Notes: a model not told the origin generated them from the sequence alone. A stretch of DNA of 64,000 nt from Bacteroidaceae bacterium (GCA_017427185.1 JAFRTJ010000010.1:1-64000), one strand, 5' to 3'. Numbered from the stretch's first letter, positions 18,676 to 28,740 are shown. A program made the numbers and translations.

Positions 18676-21600
18676 CTATTTCAATATCTTCTTTCCGTCC
18701 ATAATATAAACGCCCTTGCCAAGGCGGCTCACACGTCGCCCCTGAAGGTCGTAAACGGCTGCTGGAACGTTTTGATTGTCGCTCGCAACCTCATGGATTC
18801 CATCGCCCTGATAGGTAATCTCAAAGTCATAGGGAACATACGATGTGGCACCCATTGTCAGGTCGTTCTCACGTTCATCCAGCAACACCCAGCATTTGTC
18901 CTCTGGATCATTGCTGTATGTGTTTGAACCGTATAATTTCCAAGTGGAAGGATTTCGTCCAGGAATGTTGTTTGTGTCATTAGCCGTATACATACGGTAT
19001 GCCGCAGGCTTGATGATGTTTCCTGCATCGAAATAGAAACAGGCTGTCATCGAGAAGGCTCCACAGTATTTCGTCCTCGTGGAGTTGTCGCAAAGATTTG
19101 TCCACCCTTCATTCTCGAAATACGGACAGTTCGCATCATACACAATGACGCCATCCACCTCATTCTGGTTCTGGTCCAAGAAGTCGAACTCAGCCATCTG
19201 CAGGATACCCTCGCCTTGTGTGGCACTGACCGCCATCAGGTAATAGCGATAGCCCAAACGCTCGCTGGTGACAGTAACAACACATTGAGCCTTCAGGCCT
19301 GGCGCCATGCTGGAGGTCAACGTGATGGTGCAGGTACCCAATCCGATGGCAGTCAGCATTCCCTCCTTGTCAACTTTGGCAACCTCCTCATTCGAGGAAG
19401 TCCACTGAAGACCTGCACGCTCAGCCATCGATGCAGGATAAACGGCAGCTCTCAAAGCCACTTTGTCACCAACGTTCATGAGAACACTTGTCTGCTTCAG
19501 TTCCAGATTATCGATGGAATTGGAGATATAGAAATCATAGGGAGTATAATTGGTGGCTCCAAGGTCAGAGTTATCCACCTTTTCATCTATCAATACCCAT
19601 CCCATATCGTCAGGATCTTCTGTATACTGATTGCTGCCGTAAAGAGCCCATGAAGCAGGATTACGCCCAGAATTGCTCTGGGTATCATTGGCCGTATAGA
19701 TGCGATAACCATAAATGCCAATCTCTGAACCTGCATCCATGAGGAACCAGGCACGTCCGTTGAGGGCTGAGCAATACTTGGTGCCCGTATCATGATCGGC
19801 CGCATTGGGCCAGTTCTCATGACTGACGGTACTCTCAGAACCAGCATAGACAGTCAAGTTCTCATACTCGTTGTAACCGCTGTCCAAGAGGCCAAACTCG
19901 CTGAATTGTACCCAATTGCCACCCTGCACATCAGTAATCTCGAACTTATAGTAGCGCAACCCACTCAAATCAGGATTGATGTTGGTATAGCGTCCCTCAG
20001 CCTGGTATACGATAGAATGGGTGTTGCGAGGCAGGGGATATGCATCCACTGGACGTTCGTTATCCAAATTCTGACGCCAAAGTTGAGTGCCCGACTGCTC
20101 ATTAAGCCTCCAGCAGAGTTCGCCAGAGAGCACCTGCTCCACGCTGATACGGGTTACCTGATCGGATTGAGTGTCGTAGCAGTTGACCAGCGTGGCGTTC
20201 TTGCTGTTCACGAACTCTCTGCCGTCTACTACTCCCGTCACGTTGCCAGCATTGTAGCTGTGGCTGACATTGGCTTTGTAGACATATCCTGCAAGGGCGC
20301 CTGCCTCAGAGGATGCTTCCACGAGACCTACATTGTAGCAATTCGTAATATTCACGATTGCGCTGGACGCTCCACCCACAAGACCACCTGCATAGGTACT
20401 GCTTGAGATAACAGAACCTTCGTTTCCACAAGCGATCAGGTTGAGTGGCTGGCTACCTCTGACAGCTCCCGCAATGCTACCCACATAGCGGCTTCCAGAG
20501 AATTCACAGGTAGCATCCATCGTCAGATTGCTGATGGTGGCATTGCCTCCAACCACACCAAAGAAGCCCACATAGAAACTGCCTTCCACGCGCAGGTTCC
20601 TGATTGTGTGCCGCTGCCCATCGAAGTTACCTGTATAGATATGGTTGGCGTCGCCAATGGGAACATACGTCCCATCATAGTCCGTCATATCCAAGTCAGC
20701 CAAAAGAACCGCATTCGCATCTGTCGCACCTTCCCTCACCATCTTGCTGAAAGTCACCAAGTCGCGAGGTGTACCAATTTGGTATACCCCATCCTTCATG
20801 GCCAGTTGGTCGTAACTGAGTTTCTTGTCGAGCCAAGCCACACGACCGCCCACATAATTGCGCACCACATCCACCTCTGCATCCCAAGTGCCCCAGACAG
20901 CGGGATTGCAATGTACCTTCTGCAGGAGATAGGGCCAACGGATATGATTGAGGCGGGCACTGGCACTCACCTGTCTGCGCAGGGAGTCAACCCAGTTCTC
21001 CATGCTTTCCTTGTTGAAGGCATCTTTGTCGCGCAGCTCTGCCCAGATGGTCTGGAGCCTGCCCATCGCACTGGCATCAGAAAGGATTCTGCTCACGAAG
21101 TTTCCCCATCGGCCAGCACAGCGTACTGTATATGTCCAATCTTGTCGCTCATTTCCTGGATAGACATTGCCATCATTGTCGAGAGCCAAGTCATTGTCCC
21201 ACACAGGACCCGTATATATATGATCATCGCCACGTTCTTTCCACATGAAGACCTGCCAGATCATATCCGTGTTGCCAGCATACTCGCAAGCGAGGAAGTA
21301 TTTCAAGAAACTGTCCAGATCCAGCATCTTACGGTATCCTTCCTCTGGGTCCGTATAATTGCTCGAGTAGACCAGATTCTCCATCTGGTTGAAATGATTG
21401 CGGATATAGTTAAACTGCTCATTCGTGATCTGGTCATCCTCAGGCGAATGAACAGTCACAGGATTTCCATGGGAAGAAGTGAAATTCACGGGGTCGCTGC
21501 CAGCATAGCCATTCATTTCGATGAAATATCCTCCAGTCAGGTTCTCGCCTTCGTTATCGCTTGGCTCCATCTCTGTGATGTCAATCCTGTTGGGATCAGT

Positions 21601-22521
21601 TCCCAACCAGTCTGTCAACTGATACATGCCTCTGTATTCGCCATTGAGCAGGACATCCACATTACGGCAATAGGGAGTATATGCCAAGCCCACACGTCGA
21701 CTTATCTCGAAAGCTATATTGTTACGGATGAGGGTTTTGTCGCCAAAGTTGTTTACCAGAGTCCACTTCTTAGCCTTCGCTGGCGATTCATCCTTGGCAG
21801 ACCCCTTCAGCATGTGGTGGCTCTTGCCATCATTGAATTTGATGCGGTAGGGCTTGTTCTCATGGGAAGCTGAGAAATTTCCACGAACGCGAGCCGTGAT
21901 GGGATATTCCTGTATCAGGGTTCCATCCTCATACGTGATGGTGATGTTAGCATCCAGTTCTTTGGTTTTCGAGGTAGGAACCTCATTGTTCTTCACATGA
22001 ATGCTTACCGTAGGGATGTTGGTGATCTGATAGAAATGAGTGTCTTCGCCCACTCCTTCTTCACCATAGAACTCCAGTTCTGCCACCTGGCTTCGACAAT
22101 TGGCAGGCCCCACGTAGCGCACATAGCGCACACCACGACTTACATTCACGGTCACGTAGTTCATCTCACCAGCCATGGGCTCAAATGCGATGAAGTGCAG
22201 AGGAATGGCATCCATGAAATCAGGTTGGTTGGCACCCTCAAACACGCCCAACAGCATCTTTGAAGAGCTTCCTTTGGGAGGTTGGAATCCAATTTGAGTA
22301 ATGATCTTTGGCGAACCCAAGTCCAAGCCTACCCACGTCATACTGGCGCTTGAAGAAGAATAGTAGGTGGACGGATCTCCATCAAACGCCTTGGCAACAC
22401 CATTGTTGACACCAGATGCTGAACCCATCATGGTTCCTGATAGCTTGTTGCCCTGGGAGAAACCCATTTGAGAGATGAGCACAAGGCTCGTGAGCAGAAT
22501 TAATTTATAGACTTTATGCAT
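18676..22521 (-). CDS. Secreted CotH-kinase-domain protein with discoidin-like, GLUG-type and Big_2 modules
   Basis: 1281 residues from ATG 22521 (signal peptide about 1-22, ending GFSQ; a longer frame to 22560 lacks this logic). Order: F5/8C domain (about 25-160), CotH kinase-like domain (about 190-560, with KKWTLVNNFGDKTLIRN and the later QLTDWLG and DITEM segments), GLUG-like beta repeats (about 640-800), an F5/8C-like module with NDTQSNSGRNPASWALYGSN, a Big_2 Ig-like domain (about 1015-1105), a second such module, and the C-terminal tail AVYDLQGRRV..GVYIMDGKKILK. CotH-type domains are atypical kinases that phosphorylate spore or surface proteins; activity here is inferred. Probably surface-exposed. 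Confidence 0.82.
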   Translation of the reverse strand: MHKVYKLILLTSLVLISQMGFSQGNKLSGTMMGSASGVNNGVAKAFDGDPSTYYSSSSASMTWVGLDLGSPKIITQIGFQPPKGSSSKMLLGVFEGANQPDFMDAIPLHFIAFEPMAGEMNYVTVNVSRGVRYVRYVGPANCRSQVAELEFYGEEGVGEDTHFYQITNIPTVSIHVKNNEVPTSKTKELDANITITYEDGTLIQEYPITARVRGNFSASHENKPYRIKFNDGKSHHMLKGSAKDESPAKAKKWTLVNNFGDKTLIRNNIAFEISRRVGLAYTPYCRNVDVLLNGEYRGMYQLTDWLGTDPNRIDITEMEPSDNEGENLTGGYFIEMNGYAGSDPVNFTSSHGNPVTVHSPEDDQITNEQFNYIRNHFNQMENLVYSSNYTDPEEGYRKMLDLDSFLKYFLACEYAGNTDMIWQVFMWKERGDDHIYTGPVWDNDLALDNDGNVYPGNERQDWTYTVRCAGRWGNFVSRILSDASAMGRLQTIWAELRDKDAFNKESMENWVDSLRRQVSASARLNHIRWPYLLQKVHCNPAVWGTWDAEVDVVRNYVGGRVAWLDKKLSYDQLAMKDGVYQIGTPRDLVTFSKMVREGATDANAVLLADLDMTDYDGTYVPIGDANHIYTGNFDGQRHTIRNLRVEGSFYVGFFGVVGGNATISNLTMDATCEFSGSRYVGSIAGAVRGSQPLNLIACGNEGSVISSSTYAGGLVGGASSAIVNITNCYNVGLVEASSEAGALAGYVYKANVSHSYNAGNVTGVVDGREFVNSKNATLVNCYDTQSDQVTRISVEQVLSGELCWRLNEQSGTQLWRQNLDNERPVDAYPLPRNTHSIVYQAEGRYTNINPDLSGLRYYKFEITDVQGGNWVQFSEFGLLDSGYNEYENLTVYAGSESTVSHENWPNAADHDTGTKYCSALNGRAWFLMDAGSEIGIYGYRIYTANDTQSNSGRNPASWALYGSNQYTEDPDDMGWVLIDEKVDNSDLGATNYTPYDFYISNSIDNLELKQTSVLMNVGDKVALRAAVYPASMAERAGLQWTSSNEEVAKVDKEGMLTAIGLGTCTITLTSSMAPGLKAQCVVTVTSERLGYRYYLMAVSATQGEGILQMAEFDFLDQNQNEVDGVIVYDANCPYFENEGWTNLCDNSTRTKYCGAFSMTACFYFDAGNIIKPAAYRMYTANDTNNIPGRNPSTWKLYGSNTYSNDPEDKCWVLLDERENDLTMGATSYVPYDFEITYQGDGIHEVASDNQNVPAAVYDLQGRRVSRLGKGVYIMDGKKILK

Positions 22522-22601
22522 GAAAAAAAACTTCGTGGCTGAACTTGCCGAATTACACATTACTTCTTACCTTAAAAATTCCTGTTTTTGCAAAAACGGT
22601 G

Positions 22602-22633
22602 CAAAGATAGACAAAAAACATTGAACTGCCAAT
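22602..22633 (-). promoter_or_regulatory. Promoter of the CotH-TrmH-esterase group
   Basis: Minus strand ATTG (22630-22633), 20 bp, then TATCTTTG (22602-22609), with a leader of about 75 nt before ATG 22521. Confidence 0.55.
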
Positions 22634-22750
22634 ACTACAATGTTTTTTCATAGAAAAAAAGGGAATAATGACTCTTGAAGTGCAGGAAACACTCCAAAGC
22701 CATACTTCCCTTGATGTCAACCAATAACGTAGAAAATGTATGACAGTATC

Positions 22751-25024
22751 CTATAATTGCCTTGCCGATGGTGGAGCAGCCTGATCGTCACTACCCCATT
22801 CCTTATTGGGATGGTTCCCCATCACCAGCTCCAGGGTAGCGCCATTCATCACGTCCTCGTGACTGATCCAAGGCTTGTTCCACTCCTTGCCATTCAGCTT
22901 GGCACTCTGGATATACTTGTTCTCCTCTGAGCAATTCTTGGCTACGATACGAAAGACCTTTCCATTAGCCAACTTCACCTTCACATAGCTGAACACAGGA
23001 CTGCCAATATTGTAAACAGGGAATCCTGGCGTCACAGGATAGAAACCAATGCTCGAAAACACCACAAAACTGGTCAGGCCACCTCCGTCTTCATCGCCAG
23101 GTATACCCATCAGGTCATTACGGAACCATGTCTTCAGGCACTGGCGGATACGTTTCTGCGTCTTCCAGGGGGCACCCGCATAATTGTAGACATAGGGAAT
23201 GTGCAGGCTGGGTTCGTTCGCCATTGTGAACTGGCCAATATTACCTGTCTGGTCAGGCAGTTGCTCGTAGAACTCACGCTTACCTCGTCCCATGGGTTCA
23301 GCAAATGTCCTGTCAAGATTCTTCTCCATCTCTTTTCGTCCGCCCATCAGATTAGCCAAATCCGCAAAATTGTGCTGCACATCCCAGCGATAAGTCCAAC
23401 CATTGTTCTCGTCGTAGGCATCACGAGCTCCAATGCCGCCACCAAATCTGTAGTCGAAGTTTGGCAGGAACTCTCCGTCTTTGTCCTTTGGATGGAAAAA
23501 TTTTGTCTCAGGATTCCACACATTGCGATAGTTGTAACTCAGACGCAAATATTTCTGCTGGTTCTCCGTATCTCCTTGGAACTCAGCTATTCTCGACAGA
23601 CACCATTCGTCGTAGGCTGTCCCCAAGGTCACAGCAATGGGTTGGCGCTTCTCGAAACCATGCACATTGGGGTCCGTCTCCTCCTCGCCTTCCCTCAGGG
23701 CAGGGATGTACCCATGCTCTTTGTAGAAATTGTCAATCCAACCAGCCTGACCATCGCTCCACGGAGCCAATGTCTTCTCCTCGATAGCCCTGCGGCTATA
23801 CTCAAAGCCTCGCTTGCCATCTACCTTCAATCCCTTCCACAGGGCATCAGCCACCATGGCAGCTCCATGATTGCTGTTCATGCGACGCGTATCCTCCGTT
23901 ATCTCTGGGAAAGTAGGCATCCAATAACTTCCATTCTGCTCTGCCATACGCAGATAGGACTCTACGATAGCTTCCTCTTTCTCAGGCTGTATCAATGCAC
24001 GCAGGGGATGGGCTGCACGATAGGTATCCCAAATCCAGTCATCCGCATAGAAAGGAGTGCCTCCATCCTCGTGAACCTTGCCATCATATCCACTATAGTA
24101 TCGGCCATCCTCGCTCAGGCATACAGGGCGCTCGAAAGTTCGATAATACGAGGTATACATCACCGCCTTCTCGTCCTCCGTACCACCCTTTACCTGAATG
24201 TTGGCCAGCGTCTCGTTCCACTCCTTGCGACCAGCCTGAGCCACCTTCTTCAGGTCGAATTCCTCACCTTGTTCTCGATACAGATTGGCCTGGGCCTGAT
24301 CAGTGTCGATGAGTGAGACTCCATAACGCAGGCTCACCTTCTTGGTTCCAGCGGGGAAGAGCACCACACGTTCCTGTCCCCTACCGTCAAAATACATTTC
24401 TTTGCTAGGGCCTCCGCCTATATGACCTCCCCACAATATTTCTCCATTTTTGATATAACCCACCGTCTCAGGCTTTTCCGAGAACTCAGCAGCCAAATAC
24501 ATATACATGCCTCGCTTCAACATCTGCCGACCCAACAGGGGATCGTATGTCTCTGTGAAACTGCCCAAATCCGTATAGAATATTAGGTAGATGGGCTTCG
24601 AGACATCCTTCACGGTAAAGTCATAGATGGCACTCTGATGCGATACAGCCAAATCCACATCGATGGTGTTATCGGCAATCTCCACGTGGTAGTCGTAGGG
24701 CGTTATGCGCTCATTGTCCCAAGTGGTGCTGACAATCTTCTTGAGAGGGTAATCCTGAGTCACGCTGATGCGGAATGCACTTCGCTCTCTGTGATTGGTC
24801 ACACATACGGGCAGACCGTCGAGCAGCTCTGTGGTATAGTCTCCACGAGTGGGATAGATACGCATCAGGCTATTGGGCAACTGCACAGTGGCAAACGTGG
24901 GCACCAGCATGTGGCTGATGTTCCCAATGTAGGGATTCACGTAATCTACCAACTCTTTATTTGCGGCATGACCAGCACATGCAACCAGCAGCATCGCCAG
25001 CATTCCAATCAGATTTCTTTTCAT
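22751..25024 (-). CDS. Alpha-mannosidase-type enzyme, glycoside hydrolase family 92, lipoprotein
   Basis: 757 residues. Lipoprotein signal with LVAC (Cys16). The family-92 opening YVNPYIGN (28-35) is present, as are WIWDTYRAAHPL and the GDEDGG motif (643-648) that supplies the catalytic acid/base and helps hold Ca2+. GH92 enzymes are Ca-dependent inverting exo-alpha-mannosidases acting on N-glycans or yeast mannan. Together with the GH20 and GH35 enzymes at 0.9-4.9 kb this fits N-glycan trimming. It starts 45 bp after the small lipoprotein gene and probably shares its promoter. Confidence 0.9.
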   Translation of the reverse strand: MKRNLIGMLAMLLVACAGHAANKELVDYVNPYIGNISHMLVPTFATVQLPNSLMRIYPTRGDYTTELLDGLPVCVTNHRERSAFRISVTQDYPLKKIVSTTWDNERITPYDYHVEIADNTIDVDLAVSHQSAIYDFTVKDVSKPIYLIFYTDLGSFTETYDPLLGRQMLKRGMYMYLAAEFSEKPETVGYIKNGEILWGGHIGGGPSKEMYFDGRGQERVVLFPAGTKKVSLRYGVSLIDTDQAQANLYREQGEEFDLKKVAQAGRKEWNETLANIQVKGGTEDEKAVMYTSYYRTFERPVCLSEDGRYYSGYDGKVHEDGGTPFYADDWIWDTYRAAHPLRALIQPEKEEAIVESYLRMAEQNGSYWMPTFPEITEDTRRMNSNHGAAMVADALWKGLKVDGKRGFEYSRRAIEEKTLAPWSDGQAGWIDNFYKEHGYIPALREGEEETDPNVHGFEKRQPIAVTLGTAYDEWCLSRIAEFQGDTENQQKYLRLSYNYRNVWNPETKFFHPKDKDGEFLPNFDYRFGGGIGARDAYDENNGWTYRWDVQHNFADLANLMGGRKEMEKNLDRTFAEPMGRGKREFYEQLPDQTGNIGQFTMANEPSLHIPYVYNYAGAPWKTQKRIRQCLKTWFRNDLMGIPGDEDGGGLTSFVVFSSIGFYPVTPGFPVYNIGSPVFSYVKVKLANGKVFRIVAKNCSEENKYIQSAKLNGKEWNKPWISHEDVMNGATLELVMGNHPNKEWGSDDQAAPPSARQL

Positions 25025-25069
25025 GACATAATGGATTATTTAAAGATTCTAACTGCCCTCAGGACAACA

Positions 25070-25411
25070 TTATTTCCCAGAAAGCCCGTCCCACAATCCT
25101 TTCAGGAGATTTGCAGCTCCCTCTATCTTGTCGGACATGGCATTCTTGAAAGAGTTCATACATTCACCCTGCAGCCGCCCTATCTCAGCCATCTCCTCTT
25201 GATTATAAGAGTGCTTCAGCAGCTTCTTGTTGATTCTCACGTATCGCTTCCCTGCCTTCTTCCAATCACCCAGATCATAGAAATTGGCTTCCGTCTGGAG
25301 TTCCGTATTGAAATTACGAAGATTATTGATGGCAGCCTGCCTCGTATTGCAGGAACAAAGCATCATGGCACCCACGGCGCATACCAGCAACGAATAATTA
25401 AGATGTTTCAT
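25070..25411 (-). CDS. Small hypothetical lipoprotein
   Basis: 113 residues: signal peptide with lipobox MLCSC (Cys19 or 21), then an all-helical, charged domain (about 25-113) with no recognised motif. It lies directly upstream of the GH92 gene with a 45-bp gap. Function unknown; similar small helical lipoproteins are common in Bacteroidales. Confidence 0.7.
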   Translation of the reverse strand: MKHLNYSLLVCAVGAMMLCSCNTRQAAINNLRNFNTELQTEANFYDLGDWKKAGKRYVRINKKLLKHSYNQEEMAEIGRLQGECMNSFKNAMSDKIEGAANLLKGLWDGLSGK

Positions 25412-25480
25412 AGATAATAGTCTTTCCTGTTTTTTTTGTATAAATCATCGTCAGACCACCGCCATAGTGGATAGACTTTG

Positions 25481-25488
25481 CAAATATA
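25481..25488 (-). promoter_or_regulatory. Putative -7 element for the lipoprotein-GH92 operon
   Basis: TATATTTG on the minus strand matches TAnnTTTG. A weak TTG-type -33 lies about 18 bp upstream. The leader would be about 65 nt. Confidence 0.45.
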
Positions 25489-25608
25489 GGAACTTTTCCT
25501 GAATTACAAGAACAGTCCTTTGATTTTAAGATATTTTTAAACACCGTTACGGCGTTACACCGTCTTGTCTTCTAGAGAATCTGGAGATATGGAGGAAGAA
25601 ACAAAAAA

Positions 25609-25634
25609 TCCTCCACTCCCAACAGAGCAGAGGA
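25609..25634 (-). terminator. Rho-independent terminator of the DUF4332-like gene
   Basis: On the minus strand TCCTC-TG-CTC, a 6-nt loop, then GAG-TG-GAGGA, followed at once by TTTTTTG. The paired segments are 5 and 3 bp around a TG/TG internal mismatch. It lies 55 bp after the stop at 25690. The remaining part of 25412-25689 holds the promoter of the lipoprotein gene and a short ACACCGTTACGGCGTTACAC imperfect repeat. Confidence 0.65.
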
Positions 25635-25689
25635 CTCTTTTCCATTAAATGTTTCAAGCCTCGCGGGTAGTCAGAAACACCTTATTAAA

Positions 25690-26097
25690 TTAATAAGACA
25701 CAACTGGCTCGAGTTCCTTAGCCTGAGCAATCATGCGCTCCAGTTCAGAAACAGCAGGAACACGGTTGACAAGGTTCTTCTGATCATTTACCTCTACCAA
25801 CTTGGGCTGAAGATTCTCTGCTACGCGATGGCGGAACTCCTTGACGGTATCTACGCCAGCAGCCTCGAGCAATTCTGCAAACTGCCCAGCGATGCCGTTG
25901 ATACGCATCAGGTCTGCGTGATTTGTCCACTTCAGGATGAAACCATGAGCAATGCCTGTCTGCTCCTCAACCTCAGCACGGCCTTTGGGAGTTGCACACT
26001 TTGCCAAAAGATCGTCAGTAGTCTTAATACCTGCGGCGGCAAGTTTCTCAGCATAAACCTCACCTACGCCCTCAATCTGAATAACATTGTAAGTCAT
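25690..26097 (-). CDS. DUF4332-like helix-hairpin-helix protein
   Basis: 135 residues. Two tandem helix-hairpin-helix-like stretches are visible: IEGVGEVYAEKLAAAGIKTTDDLL (about 8-31) and INGIAGQFAELLEAAGVDTVKEF (about 64-86). This pattern is typical of DUF4332, a small domain related to nucleic-acid-binding HhH folds. Function unknown. ATG 26097 is chosen because the promoter -7 element at 26150-26157 lies downstream of the longer frame's start. Monocistronic, with promoter and terminator. Confidence 0.8.
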   Translation of the reverse strand: MTYNVIQIEGVGEVYAEKLAAAGIKTTDDLLAKCATPKGRAEVEEQTGIAHGFILKWTNHADLMRINGIAGQFAELLEAAGVDTVKEFRHRVAENLQPKLVEVNDQKNLVNRVPAVSELERMIAQAKELEPVVSY

Positions 26098-26149
26098 AAT
26101 ACGTTCAGTTTTCTGGTGAATAATTAGTATTTTAGTAAAAAAATCTGTC

Positions 26150-26180
26150 CAAAGGTACAAAATATTTTGTTCCACACAAA
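26150..26180 (-). promoter_or_regulatory. Promoter of the DUF4332-like gene
   Basis: Minus strand TTTG (26177-26180), 19 bp, TACCTTTG (26150-26157): one of the best promoter matches in the window. Leader about 45 nt. Confidence 0.65.
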
Positions 26181-26293
26181 GAATTTGATTGTTTTTTTAT
26201 TGGCTGAACATAATTTGAATGATTCCCTGTTTTGCAATATGGTATAAAATCAGGACCTTTCTTCAGGATTCACCTCCAGATGTTCTTCCATCC

Positions 26294-28441
26294 TTACCAG
26301 ATATCTTCTGGCGTCTCTGGATTGTCGTAGACTTCCTTGGGGCAGAGCTCAATCGTATCAAGATAGAGTTCTTTCCTGTCTGAGTCGAGCACAGACTTGA
26401 ACTTGATGTAGTACGTCTTGTCAGGATCCATCAACTGTCGTGTCACCAAGTGGCGTATGATATGCTTGTAGCCATCAGAGCGACAGCCCGTTGTGCCATT
26501 CCACAATCCCAGCTCGCCTTTCATAAAACCGTTGTTGCGCATTCGCTTGTCAATCTCAGCATCGTAATCGTCGTCGCCAGAATCAGGTTCCCACGCACAT
26601 CTTCGCACACCTGATTCACCACATCGGCTGGCATCGCCACAAAGCACGAGATCCACAGGGATACCCACAACAGGCAAGTTGTTGAGGTTGTCGCCAAAAT
26701 AGAGTTGAGCCACTCCTCTGGCAGTCGTTGCCAACACGCGGTAACGCAGTTCATAGACTCCTCTGCGAGGCACGGGCGGCAGTTTCAGGACCACTTCATA
26801 GCGTCCTACTCCTTTCAGTTCGTCGCCCTGATTACTTCCCCACCCCAAAGCATAGGCATTGAAATAGACAAAGACAGAATTCTCGTTGATACTCATGTTC
26901 TCCAAGTATTTGTACTGAGTGTCATCATAAAACCAGACGTACTGATACTTTGGCGAAGAGAGAGGCATACGGCGAATGTCGTTGTTCATGGCTTCTGGGA
27001 AGAGACTCATCACTTCGTAACGCAAGCGTTCACGGCCCAGATTGTTGCGTACACTATCGTTGTAGGAAAGCGGCGCGTCGATGCTGTATATGAAGCCGTT
27101 TTCCATGTTGTACTGGCTCACCAGCGGACCATCCTTATCCACACGACAGCCCACACGCGAAGGCAGACAATAGGCCTCATGTCCATCTTCCTTGCGGCCA
27201 TTGTTCAACTTAGGGAAACGGTTCAGGTATACACCCTCGCTCTCTCGGCTCTCATAGAGTCGGACCAGGCGGCGCTTACCCAGGGTGACAAGGTGCTCAG
27301 ATACGGGAATCGTATAGCTTGAAGGATGGCTGGGTGCATAATAACCCTTCTCGTTGTAATGAATCACCAGACGGTCGGCCGACAGGCGATATGGCAGGAT
27401 GTGATAGGAAATCCATTAGTTGAGGACATTGTTCTCGTCGAGGTAATTGTTGTCATTTGCCGCATCAGGATAACATTGGTTATCTACGACCCATTGCTTC
27501 ACGTCCGCAGGAGTGATTTCCCTGGCTGTTTTGCCCAGTTGCTCTTCCCACCACTCATCAGGCTCTGCAAAGATGGTGAAACCGTACTTGCGATGCTCAG
27601 GAGCATAGGCATATCCCTCGCTCACAGAAGCCAGACCAGCTGACGTGGCATTGATACGAGAAGGCAATACCCCAGTCTGGCGGAGACGCTCATAGACCTC
27701 ATCGCGAACGGCATCCAGCGTGTCCATATAGCCACAGCTCAGGATGCAACGGGCTGTGACGAGATAGGGACCTTCCTGCTTGTCAATAACTTCACGCAGT
27801 TTGCCTCCAAGTGAAATGATTGTGGGAGCGACAACCTTCTCCATCTGATGGATTATTCCGTTGAGCACATATATGTCGCGATTGCGTTGGTTGATGGGAC
27901 AATCGACGTCTATGTATATGCTGTCAGGCTCGTCCTCTACATAGTGCACCGTCAGCTTGCGCCCATTCATGTTGCTGATGGATATCTCAGAATTGTCTGT
28001 CACAGGGAAATCGGATGTCTCATAAAAGACTTCATCGCCGCCGTCAATAATCGAGTTGCAGATGATAATCCTGCGGATGGAGTCTAACTTGGCGCTGTCC
28101 GTGAAAGCTTCCCATGAAGGAGTCGCAATCAGTTCCTCATCAACCAATTCCAACAGATAGTTGTGGATGGCTTCGTTCGTGGGGGCAAAGACTGTGTAAT
28201 GTCCGCGAGCACTCATCAGCTGTGCCACGCTGGATTCGCTCATCTCGCTCACTTTCACTTTGTTCATCAGGTCCACATATTCCGAATACTCTTCGTGTTT
28301 CTCCAAATAAGATAGAACTGTGTTCGTGTTAAACACGTATCTCGCTGATGTGTCCACAGTTTCCTTGCAGGCTATGATTGCAAGCAATCCAAAGAGTATC
28401 AACACAATCCTGCACATTCCATTTCTGTATCCCATTGCCAT
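26294..28441 (-). pseudogene. Fasciclin lipoprotein paralogue interrupted by one in-frame TAA
   Basis: Reading from 28441 the frame gives a lipoprotein signal (lipobox IIAC) and a FAS1 domain with YTVFAPTNEAI, running to TAA at 27418-27416 (after DENNVLN). The same frame continues without shift as WISYHILPYRLSADRLV and on to the stop at 26294. The intact paralogue at 9581-11722 reads LLYQWVTYHILP at this spot, so a Gln codon (CAA) changed to TAA explains it. The total length (about 715 codons) equals the paralogue's 713, and the C-terminal DPDKTYY..FKSVLDSDRKELYLD and PEDIW are conserved. Either a recent pseudogene, a sequence error, or two separate proteins. Start codon could also be 28435 or 28417. 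Confidence 0.75.
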
Positions 28442-28632
28442 ATCTTTTAAATACATAAAAGTAATGCAAGGTTACTCATTTATTTGAATATCTTGCACAC
28501 TAACCATAAAAAAACTTATTTTTCTTCTTGGGAGAGAAGAATTGCAAGTGTGATTTTGAACAACCAGGAAGATTACAAGAAACAGCAATTGCCTGAAATC
28601 AAACTCCTGCCAAAGCCATGAAAGCAGGATGA

Positions 28633-28719
28633 TTTTGTCAAGTTGATACTGTTCCCACAAGATATCTTAGCATAATTTTGTCAAGTCAACGTTAAATACT
28701 GCTTTTCTTTTTGTCAAGT
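28633..28719 (+). repeat. Three direct TTTTGTCAAGT repeats upstream of gmd (candidate operators)
   Basis: Exact copies of TTTTGTCAAGT occur at 28633-28643, 28676-28686 and 28709-28719, spaced 43 and 33 bp (difference of one helical turn). The third overlaps the -33 box of the gmd promoter. A shorter inverted match TTGACAAAA lies at 30081-30089 in the gmd-fcl junction. They are the obvious candidate targets for the helix-turn-helix domain fused to Gmd. Confidence 0.65.
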
Positions 28720-28740
28720 CTCACAAATTCCGTACCTTTG
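28710..28740 (+). promoter_or_regulatory. Promoter of the gmd-fcl-manC operon, nearly leaderless
   Basis: TTTG (28710-28713), 19 bp, TACCTTTG (28733-28740). The expected start site (about 28746-28748) is only a base or so before ATG 28749, so the transcript is leaderless or nearly so and begins with the helix-turn-helix coding part. Confidence 0.65.

Noticed and set aside
20608..21873. A 421-codon plus-strand frame opposite the CotH-kinase gene
   Set aside because: Antisense shadow; the minus strand encodes recognisable CotH and discoidin-type domains.
23201..24316. A 371-codon plus-strand frame opposite the GH92 gene
   Set aside because: Antisense shadow; the GH92 motifs GDEDGG and VNPYIGN are on the minus strand.
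27368..27418. A frameshift or two separate genes in the second fasciclin locus
   Set aside because: The frame is unchanged across the TAA and the amino acids on both sides match the paralogue, so a nonsense change is the simplest reading.
28472..28660. A 62-codon minus-strand frame between the fasciclin pseudogene and gmd
   Set aside because: It has no recognisable domain and no promoter of its own, and overlaps the gmd control region.
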